From Kitasatospora herbaricolor (GTDB taxonomy: Bacteria; Actinomycetota; Actinomycetes; Streptomycetales; Streptomycetaceae), in contig NZ_JAUSVA010000002.1 of assembly GCF_030813695.1 (NCBI RefSeq), positions 9,075,501-9,139,500 on the forward strand: DNA of 64,000 nucleotides. Direction: 5' to 3'. This document shows positions 50,748 through 58,453 of the stretch, one piece after another. Positions within the stretch are counted from its first letter, which is position 1. Every line of letters begins with the position of its first letter. A program made the translations under genes and the position numbers. Under the pieces are notes generated by a model. It had not been told where the DNA came from. It worked only from the letters and a program-made list of their open reading frames with translations, and ran no database searches.

Positions 50748-51596
50748 ATGACCGATTCCCCGCCCCTGCCCGCCGAACTGCGCCCCCTCTTCCGGCGCGT
50801 CGCGGCCGGCCACCACGCCCTGAACTCCTCCCTCCCGGCCGGCCGCCTGGTCGGGGCCGAAGAGGGCAGGGACCCGAGGCCCGTGCTGTGGATGAGTGAG
50901 GGCCCGGCACCCGTCGGGCTGTGGGAGGCGCTCCACCGCGAGCGACAGACCTCGGGGCTCTGGCCGCTGCTGCTGGCGCCCCTCCGGGACGAGCCGGACT
51001 TCCGCCCCTGGGGGTCCCAGGAGCTGTTCCCGGACCAGATGTCGTCGCCCGACAGCCAGGACGCCCCCGACCTGCTGCGCCAGTGGTGGGAGGGGATTGC
51101 CGGGTGGGAGGACGAGGACCCTGAGGAGGAGGCCGAGCGCCGCGCGATCACCGCGCCGTTCGGCCCGTCCTGGCCCGGTCTCGCACCCGCCGGCGCCCTG
51201 ACGCGGAGTCCGGACGAGCACGCGCGGGCCTGCGCCGCCGCCCTGCTGCAGGTCCGGCCGGCGCTCCGGATCGGGCTGGTCGCGGGCACGGACGGCGCGG
51301 CAGCCCTGGCGTCCTGCGGGTGGAGCGGCCCGCTGAACCACGAGAACGACATGGGCAGGATCGCCGGTGTGCTCCGCAGTTGGGAGCAGCGATTCGGCGC
51401 CCAGGTCGTCGCCGTGGGCTTCGACACCCTCGACCTCGGTGTCGCGGCCCCGCCCGCGAACCTCGACGAGGCCCTGCTGGTCGCCGCCGAGCACCTGGCG
51501 CTCTGCCCGGACAACATCCTCCAGGGAGTCGGCACCCTGTCCGCCTACGCGGAACACCTGGTCGACACCGACGTCTGGACGCTGTGGTGGGACTGA
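50748..51596 (+). CDS. DUF4253-domain protein
   Basis: 282 residues, soluble. The N-terminal part reads GLWEALHRERQTSGLWPLLLAPLRDEPDFRPWGSQELFPDQM; the C-terminal DUF4253 domain is RIGLVAGTDGAAALASCGWSGPLNHENDMGRIAGVLRSWEQRFGAQVVAVGFDTLDLGVAAPPANLDEALLVAAEHLALCPDNI, including the W-x-G-x-x-N, RSWE-x-RFGA and AxEH-x-x-xCPDN motifs. DUF4253 is frequent in Streptomyces and near polymorphic toxin immunity genes, but its role is unknown. No partner gene is visible. Confidence 0.85.
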   Translation: MTDSPPLPAELRPLFRRVAAGHHALNSSLPAGRLVGAEEGRDPRPVLWMSEGPAPVGLWEALHRERQTSGLWPLLLAPLRDEPDFRPWGSQELFPDQMSSPDSQDAPDLLRQWWEGIAGWEDEDPEEEAERRAITAPFGPSWPGLAPAGALTRSPDEHARACAAALLQVRPALRIGLVAGTDGAAALASCGWSGPLNHENDMGRIAGVLRSWEQRFGAQVVAVGFDTLDLGVAAPPANLDEALLVAAEHLALCPDNILQGVGTLSAYAEHLVDTDVWTLWWD

Positions 51597-51801
51597 CGCG
51601 TCGGCGCGGCCGGCCGGTGGGGCCGCGCGGCGGGGGAGAACCACCCGCGCGGGGCGGCTCCCGGCCGCCGCACCGGGTGTGCCTGCAGATCCCCCTTGCC
51701 CCGCAGGTCACCTGAGGCACTGTCAGTACCGGATGAGATGGTCTGCCACAAGGCGGAGCCCCCCCTCCGCGGCCTCCGGGACAGGAAGAGGAGTGCATCC
51801 C

Positions 51802-52398
51802 GTGCGCATCGTGATCAGTGAGTTCATCAGTCTTGACGGCGTCGTGCAGGCACCGGGCGGACCGGAGGAGGACACCGACGGCGGCTTCGCCCACGGCGGC
51901 TGGTCACACCCGTTCTTCGACCCGGAGGTCGTGGGCGGTGCCTTCACCGAGGCGCTGGCGAAGGCGGAGGCGCTGCTGTTCGGGCGCCGCACCTGGCAGT
52001 CGATGGCCGCGGCCTGGCCCGAGCGGGCCGGCGACCCGTTCGCGGACCGGATGAACTCCATCCCCAAGTTCGTCGTCTCCAGCACGCTCGACGACGCCGA
52101 CCTGACCTGGCACAACACCACCCGCGTCCCCGGCGCGGAGGCGGCCGCCCGGATCCGCGAGCTGCGCGACCGGGACGGCGGGGACCTGGCCGTGATGGGC
52201 AGCCCCACCCTCGTGCGCTCCCTGCTGACCGAGGGTCTGGTGGACGAACTGCGGCTCATGATCATGCCGGTGCTGCTCGGCGGCGGAAAGTCCGTCTTCC
52301 CGGACGACGGCGCGCTGCGCACCCTCGAACTGGTCTCCGCCGTCAGCAGCGGCGCGGGTGTGAACGTGTGCACCTACCGTCCGGTCGCCCGGAAGTAG
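51802..52398 (+). CDS. dihydrofolate-reductase/RibD-C family protein
   Basis: 198 residues from GTG 51802 with a strong AGGAAGAGGAG RBS. It starts MRIVISEFISLDGVVQAPGG, then LLFGRRTWQSMAAAWP, FVVSSTLDDADLTWHNTTRV, GDLAVMGSPTLVRSLLTEGLVDELRLMIMPVLLGGGKSVFPD. This is the common actinobacterial 'dihydrofolate reductase family' with the RibD C-terminal NADPH-binding fold. True folate reduction is unlikely; the substrate is unknown. It converges closely (21 bp) on the epimerase gene. Confidence 0.9.
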   Translation: MRIVISEFISLDGVVQAPGGPEEDTDGGFAHGGWSHPFFDPEVVGGAFTEALAKAEALLFGRRTWQSMAAAWPERAGDPFADRMNSIPKFVVSSTLDDADLTWHNTTRVPGAEAAARIRELRDRDGGDLAVMGSPTLVRSLLTEGLVDELRLMIMPVLLGGGKSVFPDDGALRTLELVSAVSSGAGVNVCTYRPVARK

Positions 52399-52419
52399 CG
52401 CGGAGCGGACGCCGCGGTG

Positions 52420-53406
52420 TCAGCCCAGTGCGTCCAGGAGGTCCTGTTCGCGCTCGGCACTGAGCCCGGCCCGCCGGCTCCGCCCCAGGCCCTGCTCGCG
52501 CTCCCAGGCCAGGGTGTCGGCCAGCAGCTCGACCCGGGCCCGGTGGCGCAGCCCGGCCGCGCGCGCCGCCGCGCCGCTGCGGGCCGACCAGCCCTCCCAG
52601 CCCGGTTCGGCCAGCCACATGGGCAGCGATTCGGGCCCCATGAACTGGGCCACCTCCTTGGCCACCAGCCAGTCCGGCTCGGCGGCGGCCAGCGGGCCGG
52701 TGTGCCCGCCGACGGTACGGGACAGCGCGATCCAGTCCCCGAGGGCGAGCACCGGGCCGACGGCGTCGAAGGTGCCGGTGGTCCCGGCCTCGGCGGCGTC
52801 CAGCAGCCAGTGGGCGAGGTCGCGCACGTCGACGACCTGGGTCGGTGCGTCCGGCGCCGCGGGCACCAGCATCGGGCCGTGCGGATCCCGGGCGGCCCGG
52901 GCCACCCAGTAGCCGGAGCGTCCGCTGTGGTCGCCGGGCCCGCCGATCAGTCCGGCGCGGACGATCAGCAGGCGGTCGCCGAGAGCCGCTGCCGACGCCA
53001 CCTCACAGGCGGCCTTCGCCTCGCCGTACGCCTCACGTCCGGCCTCCGCCAGCTCGGTCGGAGCGAGCAGGGGAGTGCTCTCGTCCGCGTCCAGCTCGGC
53101 ATGCGAGGCGTAGGCGCTGACCGAGGACACGTACGTCCAGTGCCCGGCCCGGCCGGCCAGTGCGCCGAGGGCCTCACGGACGAAGCCGGGCTGCCACGAA
53201 ACCTCGACGACCGCGTCCCAGTCCCGGTCGAGCAGCGCCTCGTAGGCCGCCGGATCGCCACGGTCGGCGGCCACCAGGACCGCTCCCTCCGCCACCGCCC
53301 CGCTCTCGCCGCGCGCCAGACAGGTGACCCGGTGCCCGCGCCCGATCGCCTGCCGGGAGACCTCCCGGCCCAACCACGCCGTCCCGCCCAGTACCAGAAT
53401 GTCCAT
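52420..53406 (-). CDS. NAD-dependent epimerase/dehydratase-family protein
   Basis: 328 residues. The Rossmann start is MDILVLGGTAWLGREVSRQA, with G-G-T-x-x-x-G. Then VVEVSWQPGFVREAL, WTYVSSVSAYASH (Ser near the active site), and AYGEAKAACE giving the Y-x3-K pair. The tail (LPMWLAEPGWEGWSARSGAAARAAGL) is substrate-binding. It is an extended SDR resembling reductases or nucleotide-sugar epimerases; the substrate is not known. The ATG at 53406 starts exactly at the conserved beta-strand. Confidence 0.9.
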   Translation of the reverse strand: MDILVLGGTAWLGREVSRQAIGRGHRVTCLARGESGAVAEGAVLVAADRGDPAAYEALLDRDWDAVVEVSWQPGFVREALGALAGRAGHWTYVSSVSAYASHAELDADESTPLLAPTELAEAGREAYGEAKAACEVASAAALGDRLLIVRAGLIGGPGDHSGRSGYWVARAARDPHGPMLVPAAPDAPTQVVDVRDLAHWLLDAAEAGTTGTFDAVGPVLALGDWIALSRTVGGHTGPLAAAEPDWLVAKEVAQFMGPESLPMWLAEPGWEGWSARSGAAARAAGLRHRARVELLADTLAWEREQGLGRSRRAGLSAEREQDLLDALG

Positions 53407-53647
53407 CCCGCCACTGAAGCACCGAACGCCCTGGAGGCCCAGCCGCTTTCGCTGAGAGCGTGCAGCCGGGCGACCGCGACGGAAGGCTGCTGGGCGCCGC
53501 GACGGACCGCGCCGGCCCGGGCGCCGGCCTCGCCGCCCGGTCTGGTTCCCGCCCGGGCCGTGACGCCGGCCGGGGCGCGACTCCCGCGCGGTGGTTCGGC
53601 GGGAAATCCGCTGGGCCCGCAGGTCACCGGGGCGGTTCAATGCCGAC

Positions 53648-53851
53648 GTGGAGAACTCTCTGTGGGACAGGATCTCGGCCGAGGGGAAGGCCGAGGTGGA
53701 CCGGCTCGTCGCCGCCGGCCACTACGTCCAGGCGATCAAGTGGATGCGCGACTGCGCGGAAACGCCGACTCCCGGCATCCATGAGTGCGTCGATCTGCTG
53801 AACGAGCGCATCCTCGCCGCCCGGCCGAGCGATTCCGGGGAAACGCGCTGA
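53648..53851 (+). CDS. small L7/L12-C-like hypothetical protein
   Basis: 67 residues from GTG 53648 (an earlier GTG at 53591 is possible). RISAEGKAEVDRLVAAGHYVQAIKWMRDCAETPTPGIHECVDLLNERI follows the helix-turn-helix spacing L-x3-G-x-x-x-x-A-I-K-x-x-R...x-x-x-E-x-x-x-x-L of the ribosomal L7/L12 C-terminal fold found as small stand-alone proteins in actinobacteria. No function is known. The gene is isolated. Confidence 0.55.
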   Translation: MENSLWDRISAEGKAEVDRLVAAGHYVQAIKWMRDCAETPTPGIHECVDLLNERILAARPSDSGETR

Positions 53852-53977
53852 TGTGCCGTCGGTTCCATCACGCCGGTCCGGGCTGGATCGCCCGGGCGCG
53901 TCGTCTGCGAGCCCGACGATCATGAAGATCACCGAAGGCGTCCACGCCGTGAGGAGGGTCGCCGGCGCAGGAGTTCG

Positions 53978-54226
53978 TCAGCCTCCGAAGACCTCGTCCA
54001 TCGACATCGACCCCGCCTGGCTGCTCCCGCCGGCCACCCAGTGACGGTAGGCGGCGGCGGCCAGCGCATCCGCCCGCGCGGCGCGCTCGGCCGGACTGCC
54101 GGCGGCCGCCGCCTGATCGGCGGTCAGGACCCGGGTGACGTAGTCGCTGACGCTGAGACCCGCTTCGGCGGCTGCCGCGCGGACGGCTGACTCCAGCTGC
54201 TCCGGCAGCTCGACCAAGGTGGACAT
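53978..54226 (-). CDS. orphan ribbon-helix-helix (MazE/CopG-like) antitoxin
   Basis: 82 residues. The opening STLVELPEQLESAVRAAAAEAGLSVSDYVTRVL is a ribbon-helix-helix: a beta-strand (TLVELP) and two helices with the G-x-S-x-S-D/E-Y turn. The C-terminal half is Ala-rich and ends MSMDEVFGG, the toxin-neutralising type of tail seen in MazE-like antitoxins. The expected toxin (PIN, Doc or MazF) would follow on the minus strand between about 53600 and 53970, but only the unrelated plus-strand small gene is there. So it is an orphan or a solitary transcription factor. GTG 54235 is an alternative start. Confidence 0.75.
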   Translation of the reverse strand: MSTLVELPEQLESAVRAAAAEAGLSVSDYVTRVLTADQAAAAGSPAERAARADALAAAAYRHWVAGGSSQAGSMSMDEVFGG

Positions 54227-54661
54227 GCTGACCACGATACCGACGCAGGCCCGACTCGAAACGTCGCTCGCCGCCTTGCCCGGGCCTTCGGCGGCTCCAC
54301 GCGCCCCCGTGGCCGCCGTCGGGGCCGGCCCTCCGGCGCTCCGACCGGCGGGAACGGCGTGGGGGCCGGCCCGGATGCGTACGGATGCTCATGTGCGCGA
54401 GGACGCCGGTCCCTGGGGTGGCGGTCGGAACCGACAGTGGACCGAGGGGATGTGGTGGGCGAGCAGCGGGCGTTGAGTCGGACGGGTACCGCGGCCGGGG
54501 CGGTGGGCCTGGTGCCGGCCGCGGTGGCGCCGCCGGCGGGTGGGTTCGTGCTGTTCCAGGTGCTGGTCCGGAACAGCCTCGACCTCCGGTGGGGGCTCCC
54601 GCGGCGCTCGGCGGGCCTCCACGCCGGGCAGGGGCCCAGCGCGCACCGGGCCCCGCCTGCC
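54227..54661. other. 435-bp region without a recognisable gene
   Basis: Open plus-strand frames run through this stretch and into the antisense of the next gene, with no RBS and no family pattern. One frame has GTAAGAVGLVPAAVAPPAGG and VLFQVLVRNSLDLRWGL, a weak hydrophobic stretch that could be a remnant, but nothing supports it. Confidence 0.4.
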
Positions 54662-55504
54662 TCAGTAGCCCCTGACGACGAGTTTGGCCCTGGTCTGGGG
54701 CCAGGTGGTGTGCAGGTAGTGGTCCTCGGCGGCGCGCCAGCGCCCGATCCACTCCTCGGGGTTCTCGCCGCGTGCTCGTACGCGCTGCAGGCAGACCTCG
54801 CGCGGGGTGTCGACGTAGGCGGTGAAGTGGTAGTAGGGGGCGAGTTCCGGGCGCGCCGCGTAGACCCCTTCGACGATCACCGGGGTGCCGGGGGCGATCT
54901 CGCGCCAGGCACCGAGCCGTTCGGTGGGCCAGTCGTAGAGCTGGTACCGGGCGGCCCCGCCGTTCCGCAGCGGGATCAGGACCTGGTCCCGGAGGCGTTC
55001 CCAGTCGAAGTAGCGGTGGTAGCCCTGTTCGGCATCGAGCAGTTCCCGCTCGTGGTCGGGCATCGGGCGGTAGAAGTCGTCGACGTGGACGACGTCGGCT
55101 CCGTCGAGGAGGCCGGCCACCGCGGCGGCCAGGGTCGTCTTGCCTGATCCCCCGGCGCCGTCGATGGCGACGATCCTGCTGCTCCCCCGGGTGCGGGGCA
55201 GCTCCAGGAGGCCGTCGGCGACGTCCTTCGCCCGCTCCGTCACGTCCGCGAGCTGCTGGCGCGTCCGCAGCTCGACGGTCCGTGCGGCGCTCGACAGCAC
55301 GCTCTCGCCCGCTTCCCTCAGGCCGACTCCCAGCAGCGCCCGGGTGACGGCGACCGAGTCCTGGACCCCGGTACCGAGGTCCCGCAGCAGGCGCTGCACG
55401 TCCTCCATGTCCTTGCCCTGCTCCAGCAACCGCTCGCATTGCTCGACCAGGGGGCCGAGGCGTGCGGCACTCTCCGGAGAAAGGTCCTGGACGTTGTCGG
55501 ACAC
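54662..55504 (-). CDS. uridine-kinase-like P-loop protein with N-terminal helical domain
   Basis: 280 residues. The first ~100 residues are helical (LGPLVEQCERLLEQGKDMEDVQRLLRDLGTG, TRQQLADVTERAKDVADGLLEL). The kinase part has P-loop IDGAGGSGKTTLAAAVAGLL (G116-T124), VVHVDDFYRPM, the DWERLRDQVLIPLR and YQLYDWPTE region, VIVEGVYAARPELAPYYHFTAYVDTPREV and RAAEDHYL. This matches uridine-kinase-like NTPases of actinobacteria rather than canonical Udk. The N-terminal addition is unusual and could be a regulatory or oligomerisation domain. The phosphate acceptor is unknown. Confidence 0.85.
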   Translation of the reverse strand: MSDNVQDLSPESAARLGPLVEQCERLLEQGKDMEDVQRLLRDLGTGVQDSVAVTRALLGVGLREAGESVLSSAARTVELRTRQQLADVTERAKDVADGLLELPRTRGSSRIVAIDGAGGSGKTTLAAAVAGLLDGADVVHVDDFYRPMPDHERELLDAEQGYHRYFDWERLRDQVLIPLRNGGAARYQLYDWPTERLGAWREIAPGTPVIVEGVYAARPELAPYYHFTAYVDTPREVCLQRVRARGENPEEWIGRWRAAEDHYLHTTWPQTRAKLVVRGY

Positions 55505-55812
55505 GAGGACTCCTTGCGGTCGGCGTGCAGGGCGGGGACAACCTACTGTCCGCCCGCCTCAGGAGACCACTCCTTTCCCGTCCTTTCCCGGCCGAGCCGG
55601 AGCAGGACCGGCCGCCTGCCGTCAGCGCGCCGGACGGTCCCGCCGAGGGGCCGTGGGCGGTTGTCCTGCTCGGGTTCGCCGCCCGCACGGTCTCGGTCAG
55701 CGGCGCCGTGACCTGCCCGGCCGTCGCACCGAAGGACGGGGGACATTTCGGGCGCCGTACGTAGCGGCAGGCATACTGAGCTGCAGGTGCGAGGAATGGG
55801 GAGACGGTTCGC
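55505..55812. other. 308-bp divergent region, promoters only
   Basis: Between the kinase-like gene and a MarR gene. It has a TCCTTTCCCG direct repeat (near 55568-55590) and a possible plus-strand -10 CATACT near 55773, about 40 bp before the MarR start. No gene seen. Confidence 0.45.
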
Positions 55813-56265
55813 ATGGAGAAGCCCACGGACTCGATCGAGTACGAGACCATGCTGCTGGGCCGGCACGTCCACATGGGTGCGCGCAGCAAGCGCACCGGCG
55901 GGAACCTGGACCGCAGCGCCTACATCCTGCTCAGCCGGCTGCGCATGCAGGGCCCGATGTCGATCGGGGGGCTCAGCGAGGCGTTCGGGCTGGACGCCTC
56001 GACCCTCAACCGGCAGACGGCGGCGATGATGCGCGCGGGCCTGGTCGACCGGATCCCCGACCTGGAGGGCGGCATCGCCCGCAAGTTCCGGATCACCGAG
56101 GAGGGCGCCCGCCGGTTGGAGGAGGCGCGGACGGAGCTGGTCGGCGGCCTCGACAAGGTGCTGGCCGACTGGTCGGCGGAGGACGTGGCCGAGTTCGCGG
56201 CGTTCCTCAAGCGTTTCAACACGGACATCGAGAACCTGCACGGGCGGCCCTGGCCCCGGCCCTGA
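55813..56265 (+). CDS. MarR-family transcriptional regulator
   Basis: 150 residues. The winged helix reads SAYILLSRLRMQGPMSIGGLSEAFGLDASTLNRQTAAMMRAGLVDRIPDLEGGIARKFRITEEGARRLEEA; the wing (GGIARKFRIT) follows the recognition helix TLNRQTAAMM. The C-terminal helix contains EDVAEFAAFLKRFNTDIENL. No exporter or enzyme is adjacent in divergent orientation except the kinase-like gene 308 bp away, so the target is unclear. Confidence 0.9.
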   Translation: MEKPTDSIEYETMLLGRHVHMGARSKRTGGNLDRSAYILLSRLRMQGPMSIGGLSEAFGLDASTLNRQTAAMMRAGLVDRIPDLEGGIARKFRITEEGARRLEEARTELVGGLDKVLADWSAEDVAEFAAFLKRFNTDIENLHGRPWPRP

Positions 56266-56365
56266 GGCCCGCCCGGCAGCCGGCTGCGACGGGCGTCGAC
56301 CGGGGGTGACGACCGGACGGTGTCGAGCCGCCGGGAGTGTCGGTGGCGGGTGCGATGCTGCGGTG

Positions 56366-56641
56366 ATGGACGAGGAGGAGCGGTTGATGCGGGGGCGGGT
56401 GTACGGGGCGGACCACGAGGATCCCGACCCGGGGCCGAGGGTGGGGCACGCGTACCGGGAGCTGGTGGCCGGGCCGCTGGACGGACTGCTGCTGGACGTC
56501 ACCGGTTGGAGCGCCGCGGAACTGGCGGACGGAGCGGCCCTCCCCACCGAGATCGGTGCCCACGGGGCCGGTGGCCGGGCCTGCTACGGGCCGCGAGCAG
56601 GCGATCCGTCGCGATGGGACTGGGAGGGCGACGTGCCCTGA
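56366..56641 (+). CDS. small hypothetical protein
   Basis: 91 residues from ATG 56366. The part HAYRELVAGPLDGLLLDVTGWSAAELADGAALPTEIGAHGAGGRACYGPRAGDPSRWDWEGDVP has a compact, ordered look (strand-rich with a W at the end) and a normal codon pattern. I do not recognise a named family. It begins 100 bp after the MarR gene and may be co-transcribed. Confidence 0.6.
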   Translation: MDEEERLMRGRVYGADHEDPDPGPRVGHAYRELVAGPLDGLLLDVTGWSAAELADGAALPTEIGAHGAGGRACYGPRAGDPSRWDWEGDVP

Positions 56642-56649
56642 CCGTTCCG

Positions 56650-56700
56650 GGCACACGGGCGCACAGGCACACGGGCGCACAGGCACACGGGCACACGGGC
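56650..56700 (+). repeat. 16-bp tandem repeats after the small gene
   Basis: GGCACACGGGCGCACA occurs perfectly at 56650-56665 and 56666-56681; a third, shortened copy follows to 56700. They separate two convergent genes. Confidence 0.9.
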
Positions 56701-56752
56701 CCCGGTCACCCGGAACGGGTCGGCAGTGCGTCCCGGGGCGGGTGCCGGACCG

Positions 56753-57796
56753 TCAGGGGCGCCGGCCCCAGGCCGTGACCAGCCCGGGGGAGAGGTCCGC
56801 GACGGTGCCGGAGGCGATCGACTCGGCGGCCTCCGCGAGCAGGCCGGCGTCCACGTGGCCGGTGGCCAGCATCGCCTCGCGGGTGCGCTCCCAGGTCTCC
56901 AGCCAGAACGCGCCGATCGGGCTGCCGGCGGTCAGTTCGGGTACCTGGATCTCCGCCCCGACCTCGGTCAGCCCCAGGTCGCGGAGCAGCCGGGGGTATT
57001 CGGGCGTCCAGCTGACGTCCGTCCCGATCGTGCTGCGCAGGGCCTGCCACATCGCCCGCATGGCCAGCCGGTAGGGGGTGTCCGGCGGGGCCGCGGTAGT
57101 GAGGTCGACGGCGTCGCCGAGCACCAGGCGGCCGCCCGGGTTGAGCAGTTCGCACAGCCGGGCGGCCACCCGCCGGTGTTCGGGGAGGTGCATCAGCACG
57201 AAGCGGGCGTGGACGATGTCGAACCGGCCGGGGGCGAAGCCGGGCTCGGTGACGTCCGCGGCCAGGGTCCGCAGCGCGCCGCCCGTGTACGGCTCCAGGA
57301 AGCGGACGTCACGGTCCACCGCGAGCACCTCGTCGACGCCGGCTTCGGTGGCGAGCCAGCGCGCGATGGTGCCGGTGCCGGCACCGATGTCGAGGCATCG
57401 GGTGCCCGGCCCGGCGCCCAGGGCGAGCAGCCGGGCCCGGGTGAAGGTGTCGTAGGCCATGGAACCCAGGTCGATCCGCTCGCCCTCGCCGGGTTTCCAC
57501 GGCTCGAAGAGGGCCTCGCCGTAACCGGTGCCGACCATGTCCACCCGGCCGCCGGTCGAGCGTGTGCCGTCGCGTGCCCCGGAGGGGGCGGCCGGCCGGG
57601 TGTCGGGGCCGGATCTCGTCCCGCCTGCCGTGTGCGCCGCCTCGCCGGTGCCGGCGGGACGGGCCGCGGCCGCCGGACGGGTCGTGCCCGCCTCGCCGCC
57701 GGGCGGCCCGACGGGCCCTTCGTCTGGGGACACCGCGTCCTCCGTCCGTCGTCCACGGCCCTCGGGGGAGCGGTCGCGGTCTGTCGCTGCGGACAC
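56753..57796 (-). CDS. class I SAM-dependent methyltransferase
   Basis: 347 residues if GTG 57796 is used; the conserved protein starts at about residue 86 (MVGTGYGEALFEPW, ATG 57538). SAM-binding motif I is TRCLDIGAGTGTIARWLA, motif II VLAVDRDVRFLEP, then VTEPGFAPGRFDIVHARFVLMHLPEHRRVAARLCELLNPGGRLVLGD (motifs III-IV). The C-terminus (GSPIGAFWLETWERTREAML) is substrate-specific. It belongs to the UbiE/Methyltransf_25 group. The ~85-residue Pro/Gly/Arg/Ala-rich front part could be disordered or untranslated. Substrate unknown. Confidence 0.85.
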   Translation of the reverse strand: MSAATDRDRSPEGRGRRTEDAVSPDEGPVGPPGGEAGTTRPAAAARPAGTGEAAHTAGGTRSGPDTRPAAPSGARDGTRSTGGRVDMVGTGYGEALFEPWKPGEGERIDLGSMAYDTFTRARLLALGAGPGTRCLDIGAGTGTIARWLATEAGVDEVLAVDRDVRFLEPYTGGALRTLAADVTEPGFAPGRFDIVHARFVLMHLPEHRRVAARLCELLNPGGRLVLGDAVDLTTAAPPDTPYRLAMRAMWQALRSTIGTDVSWTPEYPRLLRDLGLTEVGAEIQVPELTAGSPIGAFWLETWERTREAMLATGHVDAGLLAEAAESIASGTVADLSPGLVTAWGRRP

Positions 57797-57947
57797 CTAC
57801 GAGCCTATCCGGCATCGGCCTGGCGCACCGGTCCCACCGGTAGGGCGGGCGGCGGCCCCGTCCGGGCGAGCATCACGAGCGCGGTGCCGGTGCGCGCCGC
57901 CGGGAATTCGCTGGCCGGGTGGCGGCCGGTGCTGATCTCATGCGGGC

Positions 57948-58379
57948 ATGGACCACGACCTCCCCGCCGATTACGAACTCTCCACCGACCCGGCCCGCCT
58001 CGACAAGGACCTGGTCCACCGGTGGCTTTCGCAGGACGCCTACTGGGCACTGGGCCGCCCGCGCGAGAAGCACGACCTGGCCGTCGAGAGCTCCCTCAAC
58101 TTCGGCATCTACGAACGCTCCGCCGGTGCCCAGGTCGGCTACGCCCGGGTGGTCACCGACCGGGCCACCTTCGCCTGGCTGTGCGATGTCTACGTCGCGC
58201 CGCAGGCCCGTGGCCGGGGATTGGGCACGGCGCTGGCTGCCGCCGTCCGCGATCATCTCGCCCCCTACGGGGTGCGCCGCGTCCTGCTGGCCACCGCGGA
58301 CGCGCACGGGGTGTACGCCAAGGCGGGCTTCGTGCCGCTGCCGAAGCCGGACTGGTGGATGGCGATCGTCAACGAGTGA
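57948..58379 (+). CDS. GNAT-family N-acetyltransferase
   Basis: 143 residues starting MDHDLPADYELSTDPARLDK. The acetyl-CoA motif is WLCDVYVAPQARGRGLGTALAAAVRDHLAPYGVRRVLLATADAHGVYAKAGFVPL, with R-G-R-G-L-G at the pyrophosphate loop. The preceding VHRWLSQDAYWALGRPREKHDLAVESSLNFGIYE and the final KPDWWMAIVN match a common bacterial GNAT subgroup. Substrate unknown. Converges on the amidohydrolase through a strong hairpin. Confidence 0.92.
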   Translation: MDHDLPADYELSTDPARLDKDLVHRWLSQDAYWALGRPREKHDLAVESSLNFGIYERSAGAQVGYARVVTDRATFAWLCDVYVAPQARGRGLGTALAAAVRDHLAPYGVRRVLLATADAHGVYAKAGFVPLPKPDWWMAIVNE

Positions 58380-58410
58380 GCCGGCGGCCGGACCCGGGCC
58401 TCCGGCCGCG

Positions 58411-58453
58411 GACGCGTGGGGGCGCGAGCGTACGCCGCCGCGCCCCACGCGTC
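58411..58453. terminator. bidirectional terminator GNAT/amidohydrolase
   Basis: GACGCGTGGGGGCGCG (58411-58426) pairs with 58439-58453 with one bulged G. Confidence 0.85.

Noticed and set aside
53624..53932. Minus-strand frame as the missing toxin partner of the RHH antitoxin
   Set aside because: It is antisense to the plus-strand L7/L12-like small gene and shows no PIN, MazF or Doc motif.
56306..56365. Longer start for the small gene at 56366
   Set aside because: The upstream 20 codons are low-complexity with no RBS; similarity to an ordered protein begins after ATG 56366.
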